DNA from: Streptomyces sp. ML-6
GTDB lineage: Bacteria; Actinomycetota; Actinomycetes; Streptomycetales; Streptomycetaceae
Assembly: GCF_030116705.1 (NCBI RefSeq)
Contig: NZ_JAOTIK010000001.1
Coordinates: forward strand, 5,980,501 to 6,044,500
DNA: 64,000 nt
Direction of reading: 5' to 3'
The position numbers and the translations under genes are program-made. Positions 57,465 through 64,000 of the stretch are shown here, piece after piece; position 1 is the stretch's first letter, and each line of letters opens with the position of its first letter. The notes beneath the pieces are model-generated. The model was not told the origin of the DNA, ran no database searches, and worked only from the letters and a program-made list of their open reading frames with translations.

Positions 57465-58997
57465 ATGGCATCACGGCGGGACGAACTCAACGCCTACACC
57501 TTCGCGAAACGGAGGCTGGTCGCACAGTTCCTGCAACCCAACTCCACCGGTTCGGAGGAGGGTGCGCCGCGCCCCCTGCGCGCGGTGGTGCCCGGGGCGA
57601 TCGTCGGCGTCGTGATCCTCGCGGGGTTCGGGGCCTGGGGAATGTTCAAACCCGTGGCACCCCCGAAGTGGGACACCCCCTACGAGAACGTCATCATCGC
57701 CAGCAAGTCCACCACGCGCTACGTGGTGCTGAAGACCGACGGCAAGAAGCAGCTCCACCCGGTGCTGAACATGTCCTCCGCCAGGCTCCTCCTCGCCCCG
57801 GGCAAGGACAAGGTCATCAAGGTCGAGGAAGCGGTCCTCGACAACGGGAAGATCCCGCACGGCGCCACCCTGGGCATCCCGTACGCCCCCGACCGGCTGC
57901 CGGACAGGAAGGAAGCCGGCTCGAAGAAGCGGTGGGCCGTCTGCGAGCAGCCCGGCCAGGGCGGCAGGGCCATCCAGAAGGCGGCGTTCGTCCTCGCGGA
58001 GCGCGATCAGCGGAAGGTCGAGGGCACGAACCGGCTGCACGGCGGCGAGCTCCTGTACGTCGAGGGCCCGGGGCCGGACCGCACCCGCTACATCGTGGAC
58101 GCCGCGGGCAAGGCGTACGAAGTGAAGAAGGACGAACTCCTGCTCCGCACCCTGATCGACCGCGACCGCGCCCCCCAGCGGGTCTCCGCCGCCTGGCTGG
58201 ACACCCTGCACAAGGGGGACGCGATCGACTTCCCGGCCCTCCCTGATACCCCCGGCGTCGACGCGGGCGTCCCGGGGCGGCTGCCGCCCGGGGCCGACAA
58301 GGTGGGCATGGTCCTCGCGGCGAAATCCGGCACCAGGACCCAGCAGTACGTGGTCCTGCCCGGCCGGGTCGCCCCCGTGTCGGACTTCGTCGCGAACCTC
58401 CTGCTCAGCAGCCGCTCCCTGGTCGACCTCGGCCAGGACGGCAGGGCGAGGCACGTCAGCGCCGGAGCGTTCGAACCCGGCGAGGCCTTCGGGCAGGACC
58501 GTGACTGGCCCACGCACGCGCCGAAGGTCGTCAACTCCACGAGCGACGCGCCCGGCAGCCGCGACACCGTGTGCAACGTTCTGCGCGACGTCGCCACGAA
58601 GGACGGCGCCGGCACGCTCAGCACCTGGGCGGGCACGGGCTTCCCCGCGACGCTCCCCACCGGTTCCAGCAGCGCCTACGTCACCCCCGGATCCGGACAA
58701 CTGTTCCGCCAGTTCAAGGGGGCCGACGTCGACTCCGGCCCGCTCTTCCTGGTCACCGACACCGGCCTGCGCTACGCCATGCAGTCCAACGGCGACAGCG
58801 CCCGGGACGATTCCGGCATCGGCGAATCGGGCTCGAAGAAGGAGCGGGAGCGGCGGCGGCAGGAGGCACAGCAGGCGCAGGACCGGCTCGGGTACAAGGG
58901 CGTCGTGCCCGCGCCCGTCCCGGCCGCCTGGTCCTCGTTCCTGCCCACGGGCCCCCGCCTGTCGACCGGCGCGGCCCGCCAGCCGCAGGGTTCCTGA
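57465..58997 (+). CDS. eccB: Type VII secretion protein EccB
   Basis: A 510-residue EccB. The N-terminal cytoplasmic block ASRRDELNAYTFAKRRLVAQ is the family hallmark; a single transmembrane helix follows (about residues 40-61, VVPGAIVGVVILAGFGAWGM), then a large extracytoplasmic repeat domain with KVVNSTSDAPGSRDTVCNVL and two cysteines in the C-terminal half. It forms part of the ESX core with EccC, EccD and EccE. The ATG at 57465 has a GGGG stretch upstream. Its stop is 13 bp before the mycosin start. Confidence 0.92.
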   Translation: MASRRDELNAYTFAKRRLVAQFLQPNSTGSEEGAPRPLRAVVPGAIVGVVILAGFGAWGMFKPVAPPKWDTPYENVIIASKSTTRYVVLKTDGKKQLHPVLNMSSARLLLAPGKDKVIKVEEAVLDNGKIPHGATLGIPYAPDRLPDRKEAGSKKRWAVCEQPGQGGRAIQKAAFVLAERDQRKVEGTNRLHGGELLYVEGPGPDRTRYIVDAAGKAYEVKKDELLLRTLIDRDRAPQRVSAAWLDTLHKGDAIDFPALPDTPGVDAGVPGRLPPGADKVGMVLAAKSGTRTQQYVVLPGRVAPVSDFVANLLLSSRSLVDLGQDGRARHVSAGAFEPGEAFGQDRDWPTHAPKVVNSTSDAPGSRDTVCNVLRDVATKDGAGTLSTWAGTGFPATLPTGSSSAYVTPGSGQLFRQFKGADVDSGPLFLVTDTGLRYAMQSNGDSARDDSGIGESGSKKERERRRQEAQQAQDRLGYKGVVPAPVPAAWSSFLPTGPRLSTGAARQPQGS

Positions 58998-59010
58998 GGA
59001 GCGCCGCCCC

Positions 59011-60297
59011 ATGAAGACGCAGCTCTCCTCCCCGTACCGGCGTTGGCCGACGGCCGCAGCCGCCACCGCCGTCCTCCTCGTCACACTGCCCGTCCCGCCC
59101 GCCGCCGCGGACGGCTCGGCACAGTGCGGCTTCCCCTCGGAGAAGTACGCGGGCCGCCCCTGGTCGCTGCAACGCGTCCTGCTGGACGAGCTGTGGAAGC
59201 AGTCCACCGGCAAGGGGGTGCGGGTGGCCGTCATCGACACCGGCGTGGACATCAAGAACCCCCAGCTCAAGGACGCCGTGGACACCAGGAGCGGCCGCAA
59301 TTTCCTGAAGAAGGACCTCAAGGACGACAACGGCAACAAGATCGCGCGCGGCAAGGAGAACGGCACCAGCGACTCGGTCGGCCACGGCACCAAGGTCGCC
59401 GGAATCATCGCCGCGCGAGAAGCGAAGGGCACCGGCTTCACCGGCCTGGCCCCGGACGCGACGATCATCCCGATCCAGCAGAACGACGCCGAGGGCAACG
59501 GAACGGCCGAAACCCTGGCCACCGCCATCCACTACGCGGCCGGCGCCGCCCGCGCGGACATCATCAACATCTCCCAGGACACGGCCGACGCGGTGAAACC
59601 CGCGGACTCCCTGAGACAGGCCGTGGACGCCGCCCTGGCCAAGGGCGTCGTGATCGTCGCCTCCGCGGGCAACGACGGACTGGACGGCAACGTCAAGGAG
59701 ACCTACCCGGCCTCGTACCCCGGCGTCCTGGCCGTGGCCGCGTCGGACCGCAACAACGAACGGGCGGCCTTCTCCCAGTCCAGCGAGTCCGTGGGCGTGG
59801 CCGCCCCCGGCGTGGACATGATCTCGACGGTCCCCGACGGCGGACACTGCTCCGACAACGGCACCAGCTTCTCGGCCCCCTACGTCGCGGGAGTAGCCGC
59901 CCTCATCAAGGCCAAGCACCCGGACTGGACGGGAAAGCAGATCGTCGCCCAGATCCAGCAGACGGCGGAACGCTCGATCGCCGGCCGCGACCGCCTGGTG
60001 GGCTGGGGCGTCGTGGACCCGGTACGGGCCCTGACCGAGGACGACAAACCCATCGAACAGCCGGTGGCGAACGAGGGCATGAGCCGGGGCGAGGCACCGA
60101 CACCGGCCGAATTCCAGCTGGGCGAAACGGCGGACGAACGCAACGCCCGCCTGGCCACCTACGTGGTGGTGGGCGGCGCGGTACTGGTCGCCGCGATCGC
60201 GGGCACCGCCGTGGCCGTACGCGATGCCCGACGACGGTCCGCACGCCGGGTCGGAGCGGCCGGTGTGGCGGGTGCGGGCGGCTCGGACAATTCCTGA
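59011..60297 (+). CDS. mycP: Mycosin, type VII secretion-associated S8 serine protease (first copy)
   Basis: A 428-residue subtilisin-family protease with a signal peptide (about 1-34), catalytic triad Asp76 (VAVIDTGVD), His125 (VGHGTKVAGIIA) and Ser286 (NGTSFSAPYVAGV), and a C-terminal membrane anchor (about 387-410, YVVVGGAVLVAAIAGTAVAV) followed by basic residues. This is the mycosin layout; mycosins process ESX substrates and stabilise the complex. GAGGAG at 58996-59001 overlaps the eccB stop, so it is co-expressed with eccB. Confidence 0.93.
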   Translation: MKTQLSSPYRRWPTAAAATAVLLVTLPVPPAAADGSAQCGFPSEKYAGRPWSLQRVLLDELWKQSTGKGVRVAVIDTGVDIKNPQLKDAVDTRSGRNFLKKDLKDDNGNKIARGKENGTSDSVGHGTKVAGIIAAREAKGTGFTGLAPDATIIPIQQNDAEGNGTAETLATAIHYAAGAARADIINISQDTADAVKPADSLRQAVDAALAKGVVIVASAGNDGLDGNVKETYPASYPGVLAVAASDRNNERAAFSQSSESVGVAAPGVDMISTVPDGGHCSDNGTSFSAPYVAGVAALIKAKHPDWTGKQIVAQIQQTAERSIAGRDRLVGWGVVDPVRALTEDDKPIEQPVANEGMSRGEAPTPAEFQLGETADERNARLATYVVVGGAVLVAAIAGTAVAVRDARRRSARRVGAAGVAGAGGSDNS

Positions 60298-60349
60298 CCT
60301 GGAGTCAGGCGCAAATTGATCGGTGCAACTCGCGGAGAAAAGAAGAGAG

Positions 60350-60378
60350 TTGGTCCTGTCATAGCCAGTGGTTAGAGT
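60350..60378 (+). promoter_or_regulatory. Candidate promoter of the substrate/mycosin 2 genes
   Basis: TTGGTC at 60350-60355 and TAGAGT at 60373-60378 have 17-bp spacing, in the AT-richer 176-bp gap between the first mycosin gene and the 154-residue ORF. The predicted start is about 90 bp before the GTG at 60474. Confidence 0.5.
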
Positions 60379-60473
60379 TCGTGGCATGGCGTCAGATCCG
60401 TTCACGAAGGTGCGATAGCAACGAGTGGCGGTCTGAGCAAACGGGGCAACGGGGTAACGGGGAGGGCGGGATC

Positions 60474-60938
60474 GTGACCGGTCCAGGTGACCTCCGGCGC
60501 GGTGTCGGCGCGCTGGAAAAATTCAGGGGGCGGGTCAACACGCTCCTTGCGGAACTCGAGGGCTCGGCGGGCGGCAGGACGAAGATCGCGGCACAGACGG
60601 TGTCGCGCGCCGCCCTGAGTGGCCAGAACACCTGCTTTGCGGAAGCAGACGGCTTGTACGCGCAGTACAACCGCGTCCACGACGCGCTCGTCTCGCTCTC
60701 CAAGTCGCTCGGCGATCAGATCGAGTACCTGAGCCTGGGCGTGCACGCGGCGGCGGTCGGCTTCGACAACGTGGACGACGACACGCGGCGCCGGTTCTAC
60801 GAGATCCAGGTGCGCCTGGACAAGGAGCGGGAGGCGCAGGCGAAGACGGGGGCGGAGAGGGATGGCAAGGTCGAGCAGCCGCGTTCCGACGGCAAGGTCG
60901 GCTCCGCCTACGACGACCTGGAGATGACTGATGAGTGA
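60474..60938 (+). CDS. Small helical protein, candidate type VII secretion substrate or chaperone
   Basis: A 154-residue, almost all-helical protein with no signal peptide. Two long helices (about 5-28 and 60-130) and a flexible tail with YDDLE near the C-terminus, which fits the YxxxD/E motif of ESX substrates, are visible. No WXG is seen. The GTG at 60474 follows GGGGAGGGCGGG. It overlaps the next gene by eight bases, so the two are probably a partner pair, as in Esx or PE/PPE pairs. The substrate role is inferred. Confidence 0.78.
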   Translation: MTGPGDLRRGVGALEKFRGRVNTLLAELEGSAGGRTKIAAQTVSRAALSGQNTCFAEADGLYAQYNRVHDALVSLSKSLGDQIEYLSLGVHAAAVGFDNVDDDTRRRFYEIQVRLDKEREAQAKTGAERDGKVEQPRSDGKVGSAYDDLEMTDE

Positions 60939-62553
60939 CACCAGGCAACCGGAACTGCCCTCGAAGGAACAGCGGGCACAGGACCAGCAACACATCCAGG
61001 GCCAGTTGATCGCCACTGACATCAACCGGCAGGCCCAGAACATCATGGAGGCTTTCAGCCCCGGGCGTTCGGGCCCCTCGGGACGTACCTCGTTCGAGGG
61101 ACACGAGCTCAACGCGATGATCGACCTGATCGAGAGCTCCGATCCCGAGCACCTCGAAGAAGCCGGCACGGCGCTCCTGAAGGCAAGGACGGCCATCAAG
61201 AGCGCCGCGAAGGAACTGGGCGACTTCATCAAGGGCGTCGACTGGGAGGGCGAGTCCGGAACCGCCTTCCGCGACTGGGGCAACGGCCTGGTCGCCCACG
61301 CGATGAAGCTGGGAGATTTCGCCGAGGCGGCAGGAACCCAGATCACGGTCGCGGGCACGGGCCTCGCATCGGTACGCAAATCCCTGCCCCCGCGCGACAG
61401 CCGCCTGGTGCGAAAGAGCGTCGAGGAGATCGAGACCCCGAAGCGGATCGACGGCAACCCGGAATACGCCGAGGCGGTGAAGGTCGAGAAGGACCGCCAG
61501 GAGGCCATCAACCAGGCGAACAGGCTGGCTTCGTACTACGCGGTCTCGGCGGAGACGCTGGCGGCGCAGGAGCCGCCGCGATTCGAGAAGAAGCTCGATG
61601 TTGCGATGCCGAGGCCAAGGGGTCGGAGGCGTGGGCAAGATGATGCAGGGACCTCACCGCAGGCAGGTGTCGACGCTTTGAGGGAAGGCGTGACATCCAG
61701 CAGTCTGGAGTACGCCCCTGCAGGTAGCTCGGTCAGTGTCGGTGCTCCTGACGGTCAAGCTCCCGCTGGGATATTCGGCACTGTACCCGTGCCGGACAAA
61801 AGCACCTCGACAGAGATCGACAGTGTGACCGTGCCGAAAGCTCCTGTGGTAGTTCCCGACACGGCCCCTGCACCGCTGACCATAAACCCTACGGCCCCGA
61901 GTACAGGCCCGGCTCTGCCCATAGCGGATAGCTTCGTGAACCCTGTGGCAGATAGTTCGCGACGATCTCCGACGTCAACTGGCTTGCCCAGAACAATTGG
62001 GCATCCCGGAAACAGTGGTCCTGCGAACAGCAGACCTGTGGCGAATGGGCGCACCGGAACTCCGGTCGGGCGTCCACCCATGCTGGGGGGTGGCCCGACT
62101 GCAAGCACGCCCGAACGTCCTGGTGGGAACGGAAGTCAGTCACCTTTTGTTGGTCGGCCCGGCGTGATCGGAGGCGGATCTGCAGCAGGTACCCCCAGAC
62201 CTCCTGGTCCGCCTGTTGGTCGGGCAAGCGGCATCGTGGGCGGAACCCCGCAGCGCACCCCTTCGGGTGCAGGCGTGTCTGGAAAGACTCGTGGTGTTCC
62301 ACGAGGTGCGGTTATCGGAGTCGGCGAAACGAACAGAGCACCTCGTCCCAGCGGGAGTGGCGCTCCCAGCTCGAACGGTGTCGTGGGTACACCCCGCAGG
62401 GGCGCTCCAGGAGCAGGCTCGGGCGCAAAGGGCTTCACCACCGGAGGTGAAGGCCTTGTGCGAGAGCCTGCAGGCCGACGGGATTTCGAGGGCGAGGACC
62501 AGAGCGCCGGTATCTCGCGTCCTGACCACCTGACGGAGAACCGGGATGCATAG
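60931..62553 (+). CDS. WXG-like protein with long Pro/Gly-rich C-terminus, candidate type VII secretion substrate
   Basis: A 540-residue protein with no signal peptide. Residues ~1-225 are helical and hold a central turn GVDWEGESGTAFRDWGNGL in which WEG is a WXG motif; residues ~226-540 are disordered, rich in Pro, Gly and Ser, with three GRPxxxGGG-like repeats (about 378-440). The layout (helical WXG/PPE-type head and disordered tail) is that of ESX-associated effectors such as Esp/PPE proteins. The second half has less biased codons than its neighbours (10/20 GC3 in codons 351-370, against 16/20 in codons 71-90), pointing to fast divergence or transfer. Confidence 0.8.
   Translation: MSDTRQPELPSKEQRAQDQQHIQGQLIATDINRQAQNIMEAFSPGRSGPSGRTSFEGHELNAMIDLIESSDPEHLEEAGTALLKARTAIKSAAKELGDFIKGVDWEGESGTAFRDWGNGLVAHAMKLGDFAEAAGTQITVAGTGLASVRKSLPPRDSRLVRKSVEEIETPKRIDGNPEYAEAVKVEKDRQEAINQANRLASYYAVSAETLAAQEPPRFEKKLDVAMPRPRGRRRGQDDAGTSPQAGVDALREGVTSSSLEYAPAGSSVSVGAPDGQAPAGIFGTVPVPDKSTSTEIDSVTVPKAPVVVPDTAPAPLTINPTAPSTGPALPIADSFVNPVADSSRRSPTSTGLPRTIGHPGNSGPANSRPVANGRTGTPVGRPPMLGGGPTASTPERPGGNGSQSPFVGRPGVIGGGSAAGTPRPPGPPVGRASGIVGGTPQRTPSGAGVSGKTRGVPRGAVIGVGETNRAPRPSGSGAPSSNGVVGTPRRGAPGAGSGAKGFTTGGEGLVREPAGRRDFEGEDQSAGISRPDHLTENRDA
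62064..62250 (+). repeat. Three imperfect protein repeats in the WXG-like protein tail
   Basis: Units start near 62064, 62149 and 62215 and encode VGRPPMLGGG, VGRPGVIGGG and VGRASGIVGG, each followed by a Thr/Pro-rich stretch. Spacing varies, so this is a degenerate array. Confidence 0.6.
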
Positions 62554-62619
62554 GGGCCGGACGGCGCGAAGTCGCACCGCTGGTGATCGAGTAGGTACAG
62601 GGAAGGCTCGGAAGTCAGG

Positions 62620-63885
62620 ATGACAGCGGAGATGAGTCAGACCCGGAAGCGTCGCGCGCCTTTCGGAGTCTCAGGTTGCCTGCTTGGCACAATGGTTGCA
62701 GCCGCTGCCTGGAGCGGGGGGTTCTCAGGTTTCGCTCCCCCCGCGGCCGCTGCAGACGTGCAGTCGAAGCAGTGGTACCTCAGCGCCATGCGTGCGGAGG
62801 AGATGTGGAAGGTTGCCACGGGCGAAGGCATCAAGGTCGTTGTTATCGACTCCGGTGTCAACCCATCGACGCCATCCTTGCAGGGGCAGGTTCTGAAAGG
62901 GCTTGACGCCACAGGAGCTGACGGCGATGAGTACGACGACTATGACGGGCATGGCACGACCATGGCTGAGCTGATTGCGGGGACGGGTAAGGGCGGAGGA
63001 CTGCAAGGCCTTGCTCCAGGCGCGAAGATCGTCCCTATGCGAATCACTGATACAGAGTTCCAAAATACGCATTCAGTGAACGCTAATGATACTGCGGATG
63101 CGATTCGTGCCGCAGCGGACAGTGATGCGCAGATCATCAGTATGTCGTTCGGCAGTGATTTCCCGGGAAGGGAAGAGCGAGCAGCAGTAACGTACGCGCA
63201 AAGTAAAGGGAAACTTTTCTTCGCGGCCGTTGGCAATGAAGCCAAGAAGGGAAACAAGGAAGAGTACCCTGCCGCGTATCCAGAAGTTGTTGGTGTTGCC
63301 GCAACCGATCGAACGGGTAAGGTGTCTGATACTTCCCAGCACGGCAATTTTGTGGATATTGCCGCACCCGGGAATGATGTGCCGTTCTGGTGCGACCAGA
63401 AGTTTGAGCGGTATTGCCAGGGAAATGGTGGAACAAGTGCAGCTACCGCCATCACATCCGCCGCAGCCGCCCTGATCTGGTCCGCCCACCCCGAATGGAC
63501 GGCCAACCAAGTCCTCAATGTCCTCTTCGACACGGCTGGGCGAGGAGACTGGAAAAAGGGCACCCTCAGCAATTACCTCGGCCACGGCATCATCCGACCG
63601 GCCGTCAACCTCCTCAGGGGCAAGGGTGACCCCGGCGACCCCGACATCAGTCCCCTCACCAAGGAGCGGACGTCCGGGGTCCCGGGCTCCTCCGCATCGG
63701 CCTCGTCGCAGCCGGAGAAGAGTGAGAAGAACGAGAAGGCCGGCGACACCGCCATGGCGGGTTCCACTGCCGGTGCCGAGAAGGGCGACGACAGCCGACT
63801 CGGGCTGATCCTCGGCGGAGTGGCGGCGGTCGTCGTGCTGGGCGGCGGGGCCTTCGTCCTCGTCCGCAGGCGCCGCGCCGTCTGA
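62620..63885 (+). CDS. Mycosin-like S8 serine protease (second copy), compositionally mosaic
   Basis: A 421-residue subtilisin-family protease: signal peptide (about 1-46), triad Asp77 (VVVIDSGV), His111 (DGHGTTMAELIAG), Ser273 (GGTSAATAITSAA), oxyanion Asn206, and a C-terminal anchor (about 394-415, LILGGVAAVVVLGGGAFVLV) with RRRR after it. It resembles the first mycosin but is diverged. The start at 62620 has GGAAG-type purines upstream; ATG 62632 is an alternative. Codon bias changes within the gene: GC3 is 8/20 in codons 148-167 but 18/20 in codons 328-347, so the C-terminal third looks native and the catalytic part looks imported or fast-evolving. Confidence 0.9.
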   Translation: MTAEMSQTRKRRAPFGVSGCLLGTMVAAAAWSGGFSGFAPPAAAADVQSKQWYLSAMRAEEMWKVATGEGIKVVVIDSGVNPSTPSLQGQVLKGLDATGADGDEYDDYDGHGTTMAELIAGTGKGGGLQGLAPGAKIVPMRITDTEFQNTHSVNANDTADAIRAAADSDAQIISMSFGSDFPGREERAAVTYAQSKGKLFFAAVGNEAKKGNKEEYPAAYPEVVGVAATDRTGKVSDTSQHGNFVDIAAPGNDVPFWCDQKFERYCQGNGGTSAATAITSAAAALIWSAHPEWTANQVLNVLFDTAGRGDWKKGTLSNYLGHGIIRPAVNLLRGKGDPGDPDISPLTKERTSGVPGSSASASSQPEKSEKNEKAGDTAMAGSTAGAEKGDDSRLGLILGGVAAVVVLGGGAFVLVRRRRAV

Positions 63886-63978
63886 CCGGCCGCAGGCCCT
63901 TCACCCGTACTACTTGCCGGCGAGTGAGCCGGACCGGACGACCGAGCAAGACCACCAGACCAGAAAGGAAGCCGAAAC

Positions 63979-64000
63979 ATGGCTGATCAGAAGCTCTCGG
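63979..64000 (+). CDS. Start of a probable Esx/WXG100 gene (5' fragment)
   Basis: An ATG at 63979 with AAAGGAAG at 63963-63970 opens a frame MADQKLS that runs off the window. Placed directly after the mycosin gene of an ESX locus, it is a plausible EsxA-type (WXG100) gene, but only seven codons are visible, so the product is inferred from context. Confidence 0.6.

Noticed and set aside
61600..63450. Insertion sequence or phage fragment as source of the low-GC block
   Set aside because: No transposase, integrase, terminal inverted repeat or target duplication is visible; the block consists of ESX-type genes.
1..64000. CRISPR arrays, tRNA or rRNA genes
   Set aside because: No regularly spaced repeats with unique spacers, no cloverleaf with a CCA or TTCGANNC T-loop and no conserved rRNA stretch was seen on reading both strands.

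Overview
The window is high-GC actinobacterial chromosome with strong third-position GC bias, many GTG starts, Tat and lipoprotein signals and a DasR-type chitinase promoter. Gene content and order (polyamine/GABA genes, dxr, rseP-like protease, ispG, proS, rimP-nusA-ylxR-infB-rbfA-truB, ribF, then an ESX-type secretion locus) point to Streptomyces or a close relative. It looks like chromosomal core. I see no IS element, phage, tRNA, rRNA or CRISPR array.

Layout. (a) 1-2000: the 5' end of a deaminase gene probably acting in the futalosine menaquinone route, a small DUF4190 membrane protein and a NADAR protein. (b) 2170-9350: a tightly packed polyamine operon (aldehyde dehydrogenase, PotD/A/B/C-like importer, FAD amine oxidoreductase). 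(c) 9560-12290: a secreted GH18 chitinase behind a dre-like operator, overlapping a convergent PAP2 phosphatase. (d) 12430-19850: gabT, a lone membrane VirD4-like ATPase, a PucR-family regulator and a second aldehyde dehydrogenase, which together would take GABA to succinate. (e) 20170-27500: acyl-CoA dehydrogenase, an aroA-type EPSP synthase, then dxr, the site-2 protease gene and ispG (two non-mevalonate isoprenoid steps). (f) 27700-31940: two acetyltransferases, proS and a pseudokinase-like APH homologue. (g) 32000-40260: a DUF4439 protein plus lipoprotein pair divergent from the rimP-nusA-ylxR-infB-DUF503-rbfA-truB translation cluster. (h) 40540-45410: a 1291-residue degenerate protease/NTPase fusion and ribF. 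(i) 45540-51550: an oligopeptide ABC importer on the minus strand. (j) 51750-64000: one side of a type VII (ESX) secretion locus: an EspI-like MinD ATPase, a DUF397 protein, an unknown partner, EccE, EccB, two mycosins, two candidate helical/WXG substrates and the start of a probable Esx gene. EccC and EccD are not in the window.

Most notable: a one-base frameshift in essential infB near 35698; a chain of three overlapping micro-ORFs plus a hairpin in the infB leader; two catalytically degenerate proteins (pseudokinase at 31032-31937, pseudo-protease/NTPase at 40538-44413); a compositionally mosaic second mycosin with a low-GC3 neighbour; and a TTGTCCG/CGGACAA motif shared by the GABA genes. 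All calls come from reading the sequence; no database search was run.
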